From the NCBI GenBank assembly GCA_030765065.1, contig CM060986.1:78485573-78549572 (forward strand): 64,000 nt of DNA. Reading direction: 5' to 3'. Made by a program: the position numbers and the translations under genes. This DNA comes from Deroplatys truncata. Lineage: Eukaryota > Arthropoda > Insecta > Mantodea > Mantidae. A model generated the notes under the pieces. The model had not been told where the DNA came from. It was given only the letters and a program-made list of their open reading frames with translations, and did no database searches. Numbering within the stretch: the first letter of the stretch is position 1; each line of letters begins with the position of its first letter. Positions 34,078 to 44,555 of the stretch are shown here, one piece after another.

Positions 34078-35327
34078 CGAGGGCTGTCCCAGCAGTACCC
34101 GACCTAACAAATAAAACACAAACATTTTGGGAAAAAACATCTTTATTTCTCTACATAATCTCCTTTCAGCTCGATACACTTTTCTCAGCGAAGTACAATA
34201 GCTTCGATACCCTGTTTATATTGAGAACCGTCGAGTTCTGCAAAATAACCATCAACTGCAAACTCCACCTCTACATTGTTGTCAAATCTTTTACCACCAA
34301 GCCATTTATTCAACTTTGGAAACAGAAAATAATCAGAGGGGCTAAGTCTGGCGAATAGAGTTCATGAGGAATCAATTCGAACTTTAACTCTTTGATTTTG
34401 GCCATGGCGATTATGGATGTGTGAACTGGTGCACTGTCTTAATGAAACAGATTTTCTTTTTCGCTAAATGCGGCCGTTTTTGCTTGATTTCGTCATTCAA
34501 ACAATGCAATAAGTTTGCATAATACTCGCCATTGATATCTTTTCCTTTTTTAATATAATTAATGAAAACTATCCCACGCGCATCCCAAAAAACTGACGCC
34601 ATGACCTTGCCTGCAGATGGAACTGTCTTCGCCTTCTTTGGAGCCGATTCTTCCCCTTTCAATCCACTGTTTTGACTGTTCGTTTGTCTCAGATGTGAAG
34701 TTATGGACCCATGTTTCATCCATAGTTATTAATCAATGCAAAACCTTAGCTTTATTGCAGCGAAACATCGCCAAACACTTGACTGAAACATCCTCACGAC
34801 GCTGCTTTTGTTCCATTGTGAGTAAACGCGGCACCCATCTTGTGCATAGCTTTCTCATGTCTAAATTTTCAGTCAATATGCGATGTACAGCACTTTTTGA
34901 AATGCCTACGATGTCTGCTACCTCCTGTAGTTTCAGTTGACTGTCATCCAATACCATTTTGTGGATTTTCTTCACAATTTCTGGCGTGGTCACCTCATTT
35001 GGTCGACCACCGCGATGTTCGTCTTGGCAGCTCGTACGGCCTCGATTTAACTCTGCCACCCAATATCTTACTGTTGTAAACGAAGAAGCAGACTCCTTCA
35101 GAGTAGAATCTAGCTCAGCTTTAATATTAGTTGGACTAAGACCTTTCAATTGAAAGTACTGTTTTATCCATGTATACAAATTCGCTGAGAGAGTTCACTA
35201 TTAATGGCTGCCAAACAACGTAGCACCGTCAAACTTCAAATTTAAGCTTTATAAGGGTGGTACTTTCTACCATAGTCATTTGTTTGAAACAACCGCTATC
35301 TAGATGGTACTTTTGGGACTGCCCTCG
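34078..35327 (-). pseudogene. Mariner-type element with transposase pseudogene
   Basis: 1250 bp with ends CGAGGGCTGTCCCAGCAGTACC and CGAGGGCAGTCCCAAAAGTACC in inverted orientation. TA follows the right end (35328-35329); TG precedes the left, a probable mutated TA. The minus-strand transposase starts MYTWIKQYFQLKG at 35179 and stays open for 148 codons through the DNA-binding region (GGRPNEVTTPEIVKKIHKM, then VGISKSAVHRIL). It continues after frame damage as MDETWVHNF (first catalytic D), APVHTS (second D region) and LYSPDLAPLIIF (third). Length and organisation match full-size mariners; stops and frameshifts make it inactive. Confidence 0.9.
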
Positions 35328-35469
35328 TATGTCTTCGACCAAAGGCACCGCTAACAAGAGTTCGTTCAGTAGTAATGCTCATCAATGCTGTACACACCAG
35401 AGAGTAAATGACCGGGCTGTTATTAGTTGATTCCTCAGAATTCCTCGCTTCCAATTGCAAATTCCTATT

Positions 35470-35607
35470 TCTTAACTTCTGCCTTCTTTACCTCCTAGTT
35501 ATAGGAGAAGAAGTGTATTACATTCCACCCCAAAAACGTGATATCGAGATTTCATGGTAAATACATTGGATTGAATCCAATAAAGAGTATTTTTAGAAAC
35601 AAAATAC

Positions 35608-35652
<45 letters not shown>

Positions 35653-36262
35653 CGTGCATAAAGTACCTCAGGCAGATGGAAAAAGTTTGTTATTTTTATT
35701 TCCTCAAAATGGATGTAGTGGTTTGTATTATAATACCATGTGTTTAAACTATTTGGATGATTAATAAATATCTTGAATTTTCTGGGAATAGACTATGACG
35801 TTTCCTTCATTCTAGATGAATTTTGTATAGTTTTTCATAAATGGTAAATCATAAGAAAGAGATAAAAGTGTATCTACTGCTCCAAAAATGTAGACTCATT
35901 AAAATACAAATTTGTTATCTTTTGGAAGCATTTCGAAATGTTCGTTGCTATTGATTAAATTTTTCAATGCCTTTATTCTGAATTTTAGAGCTAATTTCAC
36001 CATCCCCCTCTTTTTATGATTCATGCAAAGAGTATCGAATTTTATAGACAGCCTATAACGACCAACCTTTTAAAGATTTGGCTGTCACTTCAGTCATTTG
36101 TATCCCCCTAATACCTAAAACGAAATGTGTATTGAAACTATTTCTGAAAACGTTCACCTGGATTAACTGAAGTGGATAGAAAAACAAGCTTTTATAAGAA
36201 GAGTTTGCAGGATTAATATAAAAATAGACAGTAGCGAGTAGATATCCCTCCGCCATAATATT
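35470..36262 (-). mobile_element. HLE repeat with GA microsatellite
   Basis: Near full length in minus orientation. In place of the usual CA/GT tract it carries a long (GA)n run at 35609-35649. The 3' hairpin is present as CCTAGTTATAGGAG near 35503. The 5' end decays near 'gcgagtagatatccctccgcc'. Confidence 0.7.
35609..35649 (+). repeat. (GA)n microsatellite in HLE
   Basis: About 20 pure dinucleotide units at the position where other HLE copies carry GT/CA. Confidence 0.95.
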
Positions 36263-36394
36263 TGAAACTGTTAAAACCATTATAGAGAAAAAGTAAAATA
36301 ACGTAGCTCTTAGATGTAAAGGGTCGTTGGTTAATGAGGTAAACTTCGTTTTGCGTTAATGCCGTGCATAAATATCAAGTTATATATTTATCCA
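36263..36394. other. No recognised feature
   Basis: Short AT-rich spacer. Confidence 0.3.
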
Positions 36395-36612
36395 ACCTCA
36401 TGTAAAGTATTCCCAAGGCCCAACGTCGTTCGGAATCCACCGTAAATGATGTAGGTCCTCTTATTCTAATGCCATCTTTATCAACCTACCATCGAAGGTA
36501 ACGGATTCCGCCCGCTGGGTGCTTCCACCTCAGAAATAATGGAAGCACCCAGTGGATCATCTAGTCATCACTTGTTGGAATAAAGTGACCCCTGAAGATC
36601 ATAGGGCAATAT
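36395..36612 (+). repeat. Interspersed repeat R4, copy 2, with perfect hairpin
   Basis: Shares ordered blocks with 6985-7125. It contains a perfect 13-bp stem CTGGGTGCTTCCA (36515-36527) with its inverse TGGAAGCACCCAG (36540-36552) around a 12-base loop. The hairpin is absent from copy 1. Confidence 0.5.
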
Positions 36613-38034
36613 GGGGACGTTAGAGATGACGATATTTATTTAGCCTTTGCGTTCCAACAATGAAGCACTACCTTTGCCTCACGATTGCTGCGTTTCTCCT
36701 CCTAGTTTTTTTTATACTTTGCCACGGCTGCTCGAGCATGAGATCTTAATCAATGGGTATGCGTGGATGTGTACAGAGAAACACGAACGCTTTCTTGGAA
36801 CACTTTTATTTTCACCATTTAAAATAAAACTTAAAATTTGCCGATCACTTTTAAATGCATACGATGCTACTGCGTCTTTACCAAGACCGAAGATTATTAA
36901 CTACAGCTAAACGTTCTACCCTCTTGCATGTTCGCCGCCAATGTTCACAACTCGACGAGAATGTCGTCCCGCTCTCACCAATCGCTCAGGGCATAATGAA
37001 TTTCACCACCGCGCTACAAAGAGGAAAAACTCCTAAACTTCCCCTCTCTCCCCTCAAAACTCTCCTCAAACTTAGCGTCACGAAGCCTCTAATGACCTTC
37101 ACATCCCGGCCAGTGGAACTGCACCCATTAATTCCAAGAGAAACTGGCTTCAGCTATTTTACCCTTTATACCTGGGGCTGGTCCCTAATTAGCTAAACTG
37201 TGCCTGTCTTGTCTTTCTGTAGCTTTTACAGTCAACAATTTTCCCAATGCTTCTCCTTTTAATACATGTACTGATTTTAAATATTTTATTATTTATTTTA
37301 TATCACTATCCTTCTCAGATTATTATGATAATTATTGAATTCATAATTTCGGCTTCAAGTGTTATCACATAGGCACACATACAAACACATTTTTTCTAAT
37401 ATTTATTCGGTTCAGGGTAAACCTGTACTTCCTGTTAAATTCTGGCATCGAATTCTATCCTCTGTCTACCATAAAAATTAAGTAGAGGCAGTAACTACGG
37501 GCATAAAACAGAAAGGAGCGCAAAAAACGAAAATCAAGTAAAAGGTCATATATTTCCTGTTGTTTTGTAGAACGCTATACTTTTTAGGTTTTAATTTACA
37601 AAATTACTTCTAGAATTTAATTCCTAAGCTTCTACATGAAAATGTTGGCGACATTTGTACGTATTACTATGCAAGGCTATTCGAGGTAATCCATTCAGCG
37701 ACCAAAAAGATAAATATGTGAGTCATTTAGACAGCAGTAGGACATGCATTGCTGTAAACTAAAGAGAGTATTTTAACCTAATGTCCTGTAGCGTGCTCAT
37801 ACATCTAACTTAGCTAACCATTATTCAGCACTTGTGGAGAACCAGATAAAGCTCTCTGACAAGTACCTGTATGTGATGTCATCGGGTAACAGTTCGAGTG
37901 CCGTCAAAAGGGTGAGAGATCGTACTCTCTCACACTGCACCTGTCAGTTCAACCCCCGACACATACTGTGGTTACTGCAACAGAACAAACTCGTTATATG
38001 TGATTGCGTAACCTCCGCTTTACCAAAGAGAAAA
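36613..38034. other. No recognised gene; possible HLE 3' scrap
   Basis: 36660-36749 encodes a 29-residue frame resembling a signal peptide (MKHYLCLTIAAFLLLVFFIL) that ends at a stop, with no continuation. 37390-37485 weakly resembles the HLE 3' end. Neither is strong evidence of function. Confidence 0.35.
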
Positions 38035-38560
38035 ATCAGGGACGTAAGGGGAGATAAAACTCCCTATACCAACAATGTTAAATTTGCTAAATTCATGACT
38101 CCTTTATCTCAGAAACTATTTAGGATACCATATCGAAATTTTACAGGATGCAGATGCCTGCCATCTATTCACTGTTCTTCTTTTATGCAATACGTTTGTT
38201 TGTTAAGGAAGACAGGATCTTCTACTCAGCTACACATTTATTTCATTACAATTTATCAGCAATTATTAAAAAAATTACCAAACAAGTTATTAACACCTAC
38301 CCACAGTAAAACTTAGAGATTCTTTTTATCGTCCTAAAATTTAATTTAGCTATCTTCAATGGCTTCTCAGAAGCTTCATGTATTTACAAATAATCACCTG
38401 GCTTAAGCACACAGAAACTCCCATATTTAACAGTAGTACCAATTTGTAGAGCAAAACTTGCCCTAAAAGCTACGTTAACGTTTATCTCTCTACTTCAAAG
38501 TGGGTAGGAGTTTTGATTTTTTTCTGTGAAGTGTTGCAGAATTCATGTGTTGCCATTTTT
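38035..38560 (+). repeat. Interspersed repeat R3, longest copy
   Basis: Its beginning matches 17250-17345 and its end matches 20035-20215, so it bridges the two fragments and defines one family of at least 520 bases. The 160-codon open frame at 37834-38316 runs across the repeat boundary and is not conserved in the other copy, so it is not called as a gene. Confidence 0.5.
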
Positions 38561-38724
38561 AAAAATATATTTAAAATATGGGTATTATGTCTACAATTAT
38601 AAAGTATATATCAAATAAAAGGAGAAATTCCAATTTATAACACACACACACACCAGGCTAAAATTTTCGTCATAAAGCCTTTCCTTAAGGAGGGTCCCAC
38701 CCCGAAATTTCTTCATTCCTGGTA

Positions 38725-38995
38725 CACTCGCTTTCGTGTATGCCGTCCCCGCAGCTTCGGGAGGCATTCTACTGGCCTTCACAGGTGGAGTGTGTATAGT
38801 GAACAGGAGATTGCGTATTTGTTTACCTTTTCGCGCATGAATTGGTGTCCTGTTTTACGTGCACAATTTTAGAGGAATACATAACTTAAAGCAATAGCTT
38901 TACTCGTCATCATTTATAATAACCATGTTTAAATATATAACTAATTAAAATCCTGTTATGTACAATATCTCCACGAAAAAATATGTTTAATTATA
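38725..38995 (-). mobile_element. Second copy of the TA MITE, truncated
   Basis: Starts CACTCGCTTTCGTGTATGCC after TA (38723-38724). The interior matches the reverse complement of 27257-27633 (tgtttaccttttc, caatagctttRctc, tttataataa). The other inverted end is missing, so it is a deletion derivative. An (AC)n tract lies just upstream at 38640-38653. Confidence 0.7.
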
Positions 38996-39730
38996 TATAG
39001 GTACGTCACACAGAAATTGGATATTTCTGCCTCAGACACCAAAGGATGTACTTGTTTGAAATAATAACTCTTGACAATATTGTGTATATATCAGTGTATT
39101 TTGGCTGTGTGCCAGTTGCAAGTGTTTCAAAACTTTAATTTTATGCAGTTTAGTCATCTTCGCCCCCCCCCAAAAAAATAAAATTCTATGTACCATCTGG
39201 TAAAAGTGTTGTTACTTTATCAATATTGGGTAACAATTTTTATTTCGTGTGAATTGCGTTGTAACAAATCGATGTTTTCGTTTAGGATTATAACTACAGT
39301 ATTTGCAAGTAAATACTGCTTACAAGTAAGGTCCCATTTACGACGAAGACCTAACGTTAACATAATGCAGGGTAAGCACAGACGTCAGGTAAGTCCATTC
39401 ACATTATAACTATAGGCGTAAAGTATGAAGTGGTTTACCTGCCTCTTACAGCTCCGAAGTGAGTGGGTTGATCTCTGGATCGAAGCTCTTGATGATCTGG
39501 TCTAGGATGTTTAGCTTTGAGTCGCCCGATTTTAATTTACTTCGCTGATTAAAGCAGTTGGTAGTATACATATCTACTTGGCTTGGCAGAAGCAATTCTT
39601 AGCGGAAATTTCCTTTACTCAGTTATTGTTGGAATACATTTAGCGTTTGTTATGCTTGGTAATTTTGTTAATACTATATTTTATTTGTCTGGTATACCTT
39701 AAATTATTTAAAATGCGTATAGCTCAAATT
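38996..39730. other. No recognised feature
   Basis: AT-rich; no gene or repeat supported. Confidence 0.4.
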
Positions 39731-40103
39731 TGAGGCATTATTTTATATCACAACACTGTGAATGCCAGAGTGATTGTAGTGTAAATTAACATTATTGTAT
39801 GACAATGATTTTAGATGTTTGTTAGCTATAAGCATTGTTAGTAAATAAGTTTACACGGCCTCACTGAAACTGACAATAGGATTGGGTAACAATGAAGCGA
39901 TGGGATGAGTTGTTTATCACTTAGAAGAGACAAACAAATGACGTCAGAGTAGCGTGCCTTTCTTTAGAAATAGAGGGAATATCTTCCCTAGAGCATATGT
40001 ATTTGTAATTATGATTGGCTGACAAAATAGACGCTAATGTTGGCGCGATTTGGTAACCAATAGGAACTCTATTATAATGTTTAGGCATATCGGGGTGAGG
40101 GAG

Positions 40104-40110
40104 TATAAAT
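40104..40110 (+). promoter_or_regulatory. TATA box of LTR1
   Basis: TATAAAT in 'gagtataaattc', conserved in all three LTR1 copies (TATATAT variant at 42435 copy). The tandem array begins about 25 bases downstream, near the expected transcription start. Confidence 0.6.
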
Positions 40111-40131
40111 TCTTGAGCCAAAAGCAAGTCT

Positions 40132-40590
40132 CGCGCAGTTCTACAGAATCATTCACGAGGTACATATTACGCAGTTCTCAGCAATCTCTCGCGAGGTACA
40201 CATTACGCAGTTCTACAGAATCATTCACGAGGTACACGACACGCAATTCTCAGCAATCTCTCGCGATGTACACATCACGCAGTTCTACAGAATCTCTCGC
40301 GAGGTACACATTACGCAGTTCTCAGCAATCTCTCGCGAGGTACACATGACGCAGTTCTACAGAATCATTCACGAGGTGCACATTACGCAGTTCTCAGCAA
40401 TCTCTCGCGAGGAACACATTACGCAGTTCTACAGAATCATTCACGAGGTACACATTACGCAGTTCTCAGCAATCTCTCGCGAGGTACACATTACGCAGTT
40501 CTACAGAATCATTCACGAGGTACACAACACGCAATTCTCAGCAATCTCTCGCGAGGTACACATTACGCAATTCTACAGAATCTCTCGCGT
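40132..40590 (+). repeat. 36-bp tandem array, two alternating monomers
   Basis: Thirteen monomers, the last partial. Type A contains 'ctacagaatcattcacgagg' and type B 'ctcagcaatctctcgcgagg'; both begin ACGCAGTT and end GTACACATT. They mostly alternate A-B, giving a 72-bp higher-order unit, with one hybrid A/B monomer. Because 36 is divisible by three, frames stay open through the array (40050-40349, 40346-40675), which is a repeat artefact. The copies at 18389-18505 and 42838-42915 have about 3-4 and 2 monomers. Confidence 0.95.
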
Positions 40591-40689
40591 CGTAAGGTTA
40601 GTTACAAAATGTGAAATTCGGAAATATAACAGTTTCAGTCAGAAGTGTATAAAGATTACAGATGTGAACTATTAATTAAGTGTGACGGC

Positions 40690-40695
40690 AATAAA
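40690..40695 (+). promoter_or_regulatory. Polyadenylation signal of LTR1
   Basis: AATAAA within 'ggcaataaaagtgt', conserved in all three LTR1 copies, about 580 bases after the TATA box here and closer in the short-array copies. Confidence 0.55.
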
Positions 40696-40871
40696 AGTGT
40701 AAAAACAAATTCTTTTATCATGTTATCTTTTAGTAACATCCTTTCCGTTTACACGCCCTGCTTAGAGATATTTGCTCGACTGAGTAATAATAGCTAGCCG
40801 GAGGACAAAGAACTCAAAATTCAAAGTATTAAAACATTAACAGGCGCTCAGCAAATAAGATAACACGAACA

Positions 40872-41091
40872 GATTACTGCGACAAATTATAGCAAGTGAC
40901 TCTTCTTTAAGGTGCATTCTCGTGTTGGTAAGATAAGACATTAAATAATAATTGCAATAATTTAATTTCACTACAAAGTTAATTTTATTCCACGAGCAAT
41001 GTGAATGCTTAAACGATGAAAAATATTTATCTTTCAGAATACAATTATTTACCTACATTTTTATAATAATGCTTGTTGACTTTATTTTGTA
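40872..41091. other. No recognised feature
   Basis: AT-rich sequence between LTR1 and the foldback element; no gene. Could be internal sequence of an LTR1-bounded element. Confidence 0.3.
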
Positions 41092-41793
41092 CGAGGGTCG
41101 TCCAATATGTAAGTTCCCCTATTTTATAAAACACATTACACACAACTGATTATGTTGAATTAATTTTATTTATATTTTACAATCCTTCTGTTACTTTTCT
41201 ACATAGTCAACATGTTTTTCCAAGCATTTTTGGGGACGTGACACAAGTTTGTCCAAGCCAGTGTTGCACCAGATCGGGTCCTGTCCTCGCAACCAGCTGT
41301 TCACTTCTGATTGATCTTCGTCACGGTGTTAAATTCCTTACCTCCATGATGACCTTTGAGTCTGGGGAACATGTGAAAATCACTTGGGAAAAGATCTGGT
41401 GAATATGGAGGATGCGAGAAAACTTCCCGTTGAATCTTCTGAGCTCCGCCTGGGTCAAGATTCAGCTTGGAAGTTTTCTCGTATCTTCCGTATTCACCGG
41501 AGCTTGCCCCAAGTAATTTTCCCATGTTCCTCCAAGTCAAAGGTAAGCACTTTTAACACTGATGATGAAGTAAAATCAGTGAACAGATGGTTGCGAGCAC
41601 AGGACCCGACCTGATACAACACTGGCTTGGATAAACCTGTGTCACGTCCCCAAAAATGCTTGGAAAACATGTTGACTATGCAGAAAAGTAACAGAAGGAT
41701 TGTGCACTATAAATAAAATTAATTCATCATGATCAATTGTGTGTAATGTTTTTTTTTATAAAATAAGGAAACTTACTTATTGGATGCCCCTCG
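41092..41793. mobile_element. Foldback mariner-type element, ~330-bp arms
   Basis: 702 bp flanked by TA (41090-41091, 41794-41795). Ends CGAGGGTCGTCC and CGAGGGGCATCC in inverted orientation. The arms of about 330 bp meet nearly at the centre. Each arm encodes the last part of a mariner transposase running outward: on minus in the left arm (PPYSPDLFPSDFHMF, then a C-terminus near 41200), on plus in the right arm (DDEVKSVNRWLRAQ near 41560-41600). The ends resemble those of the mariner at 34078. No complete enzyme is encoded. Confidence 0.85.
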
Positions 41794-42434
41794 TAGTTCA
41801 ACAGTTAATTATTTACCTTTTCTTGCAGGCAATACAATATAATTCGCCTTGCAAATCGATATGAGATGTTTTAACTTTAGGAAGCGCCTTCTTCAGAAAA
41901 TTGTTTACAATCCTTGAAAAAGTTGAATGTTGTTTTCTTTTCTGTGCTTGGTTGCTAACCATAACAAAATTAATACATTTAATTTATAATTTCTTGCAGT
42001 TAAATAAATCATATAGTAACACAAATTAGTAAATTATGATACAAGGTGTAAAATAAAACAACTTTTAACACATGCGGCATATACTATTTTAAGACAGCAC
42101 TCGAATTTGTAAAATATCAATAATATTGTATTGATTCCCGAAACTAAGAGAAATTAGTTTAGAGCGCGCTTTAAGAAACAAGAGAAATTGCTTTAAAAAA
42201 GTGAGTGTCAGATGTTTTGTTGTTTTGTTGTTTCGCTAACAGTCATTTTCAGTGAAATTATTTTCAACACGTTTTGCGTACACCAGGCAATGAAGCAATT
42301 AAATGTTATATCATATTGATTTCTGAATTTTTGGTTAAGTACTTAGTATTATTCTTTCTGGTGCTTCTGTGATTTCATTTCCATTTCAGTTTCTTCTGAA
42401 TTCATAATTTCCGTCATTGAATCTTTATGTAAGT
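41794..42434. other. No recognised feature
   Basis: AT-rich stretch between the foldback element and the next LTR1; no gene. Confidence 0.35.
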
Positions 42435-43051
42435 TGAGGCAATATTTTATATCATAACATTCTGTGAATGCCAGAGTGATTGTAGTGTAAATTAATATTA
42501 TTGTATGTACAGGATTTTAGATGTTTGCTAGCCATAAGTATTGTTAGGAAATAAGTTTACACGGCCTAACTGAAACTGACAATAGAAGTGGGTAACAATA
42601 AACCGAGGGGGTGAGTTGTTTATCACTAAGAAGAGATAAACAAATGACTTCAGGGTAGCGTGCCTTTTTTTTTAGAAATGGAGGGAATATCTTCCCTAGA
42701 GTATATATGTTAGTATTAGTGATTGGCTGACCAAAACAGACGCTTAAGTGGGCGCAATTTGGTAACCAATAGGAGCTACATTATAATGTTTAGGCAACTC
42801 GAGGTGAAGAAGTATATATTCTCGAGCCATAAGCAAGTGTCGCACAGTTCGGAAGAGTCTCTCTCGAGGTGCACGTCACACAGTTCTGAAGAATCTCTCA
42901 CAAGGTGCACGTCGCAGTTAGTTACAAAAATGTAAACTACGCGCGGCAACTGAAACGACTGTAGCTACATTCGGAAATATTACAGTTTCAGTCAGCCGTG
43001 TATAAAGAATAAATATGTCAATTATTAATTAAGTGTGGCGGCAATAAAAGT
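42435..43051 (+). mobile_element. LTR1 copy, 3' truncated
   Basis: Starts TGAGGCAATATTTTATATCA and is co-linear with the other copies as far as AATAAAAGT, where similarity stops. It has only two 36-bp monomers (42838-42915) and an extra ~50-base segment (about 42930-42975) related to the 18074 copy. Confidence 0.7.
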
Positions 43052-43078
43052 CTAGATTCATGTGAATGTTTCCATTAA

Positions 43079-44024
43079 GGGGACAAGGTACTCTGAAATG
43101 GTCAAAAATCACATTTTTTATTCTAGGCACCAATAAAATCTCTATTATTTCCAGTTTCAGAAAATATATACTTTTGGGGGTTAAGAGGCTTTTAAGACAT
43201 TTAAATACCATTTAAATGCTAGTCTGCATTCCTTTAAATCTGTCACGCAACGCCACTTTTTAGAACATTTTTGTATCTTTCAACAACGAATGACTACATC
43301 ATGTCCAACGAGCGGTTCAGCAATTAACAAAAGAGACCAGGACCAAGAGAAGGCAATTAGAAAAGCTGAAGTAATCCAAGAATGAAGGTGCAGATGATTA
43401 TGACCCTAGAATGTACTGAATGTGTCAGAATTGGAATGTTCAAACTTTAAATTTAGTTTTCTCAAAACAAAATTTTAGATGCTTATCTAAAGTATCTTTT
43501 TCTCAGAAAGTATGAGAGGTAGAGAGCTGAAATTTTCTGCACCTGTATACAACATAGTTAAATTTTCTGAGCCACAATAATAATTTTATAATGATATTAG
43601 TAATATTAAGAAAGCAATAACGTTGCAAATTTTCCACATTTTTGCTTTTTTTGATTTTGCAAATTACTTTTTTTTCATTTTCTAGTAAACTGATATACAT
43701 AACTAAATAATTTAGGTTCAGAAGATAGCTGATTATACTAAGAACAAGCGTCCAAACGTGTGATTCTGTATTGCCAATAGTATGAAAGAAAAGGATACAT
43801 GAATTCGCATGTTTTAAGAGTAAATTTTATTTTTCAGCTGAATGAAATACTTTTTACGGACTTAACTACATAAGCTATCAATGCAAACAACCACTTGAAA
43901 TAATTTTCATGATTTATAGAATAATTCATAAAACTTTAAGGAAAAACCATTGAGAACTTTATGAGCAGTGGTAATTTAACACACTTAAGGTGTAATTTCC
44001 ATGTGTTCAGACTGCCTTGTCCGC
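43079..44024. mobile_element. Possible TTAA-flanked element
   Basis: TTAA lies at 43075-43078 and 44025-44028. The adjoining ends GGGGACAAGGTACTCTGAA and, inverted, GCGGACAAGGCAGTCTGAA form about 19 bp of imperfect terminal repeat. The interior is AT-rich and non-coding. TTAA duplication is the hallmark of piggyBac-type transposition, though the ends do not start with the usual CCC. Confidence 0.45.
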
Positions 44025-44028
44025 TTAA

Positions 44029-44309
44029 ATACAACAGGTGCAAAGTCATGCGTTTATGCTGCGCTTACTTTTTATGGTGATTGAGGCTTAAATATTAACT
44101 ATCAATGCCTTGGTTCGTAGTTCTTCGTCTCGTATTTTCAGACTTGTTCCTCGTTCTGCAAAGATGCACTTGTAGGTATACTATTGAACAACTTTAGACC
44201 AGTTTTTACAGATGTATCATCTTAAATGGTCGAAATTAAACCCTGAAATTCTAGAACTTGTCAGATATCTTGTAGAGAAAAAATACTTTTCCGATAAATT
44301 GAAGTAGAT
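44029..44309. other. No recognised feature
   Basis: Spacer without supported features. Confidence 0.3.
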
Positions 44310-44555
44310 TATCTTTACGTTATTAGCACCACGCTTTGGACGCCAAACTTGTAGGTATTTGTTGCAGCCCCACGTATGGTAGCCAAACTTGAAGTTGTTT
44401 TAGACTACACACGTAATGGCTGCCAATTTGCGGGAGATTGTTTTTTGGAGTGTTCGCCCTACGTACGTTACAAACTTTCCGAGCACGTTCACTTTTCCGG
44501 TGGCCTTCGCCCCACGTTCACTTTTCCGGCGGTTTCCGCCCCCACGTTTAAAAAA
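44310..44555 (-). repeat. Primer-binding-site-like motif cluster beside LTR2
   Basis: Read on the minus strand: AACGTGGGGGCGGAAACC, GAACGTGGGGCGAAGGCC, a partial GAACGTG, TTTGGCTACCATACGTGGGG and TTTGGCGTCCAAAGCGTGG follow one another. Two share the 'ccgccggaaaagtga / ccaccggaaaagtga' spacer. Each resembles a tRNA-Lys-type primer binding site. Confidence 0.5.

Larger units (their letters stand above)
39731..40871 (+). mobile_element. LTR1 copy with expanded tandem array
   Basis: Starts TGAGGCATTATTTTATATCA and ends ...GATAACACGAACA, co-linear with 18914-18074. U3 carries CCAAT-like 'gattggctga' and 'aaccaatagg' motifs, then a TATA box, then a 459-bp array, then AATAAA at 40690-40695. At 1141 bp it is about 300 bp longer than the 18074 copy, the difference being the array. 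Another LTR1 follows in the same orientation at 42435. With 42435-43051 it could bound an old non-autonomous element, though the two differ visibly. Confidence 0.7.

Noticed and set aside
36660-36749. Short frame resembling a secretory signal peptide
   Set aside because: Only 29 codons, no downstream exon or splice context that I can support; hydrophobic runs are expected by chance in T-rich DNA.
37834-38316. 160-codon plus-strand open frame
   Set aside because: It crosses into interspersed repeat R3, and the frame is not conserved in the R3 copy at 17250-17345.
40132-40590. Array reminiscent of CRISPR repeats
   Set aside because: Monomers are contiguous with no unique spacers, and the context is a eukaryotic LTR.
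40050-40675. Two overlapping frames of about 100 codons with repeating serine/arginine-rich units
   Set aside because: They are created by a 36-bp tandem array whose length is divisible by three; the array is non-coding LTR sequence and copy number varies between LTR1 copies.
39731-43051. LTR1 copies at 39731 and 42435 as a matched 5'/3' pair
   Set aside because: Same orientation and suitable spacing, but visible divergence, no primer site or purine tract at the right places, and truncation of the second copy make independent insertions equally likely.
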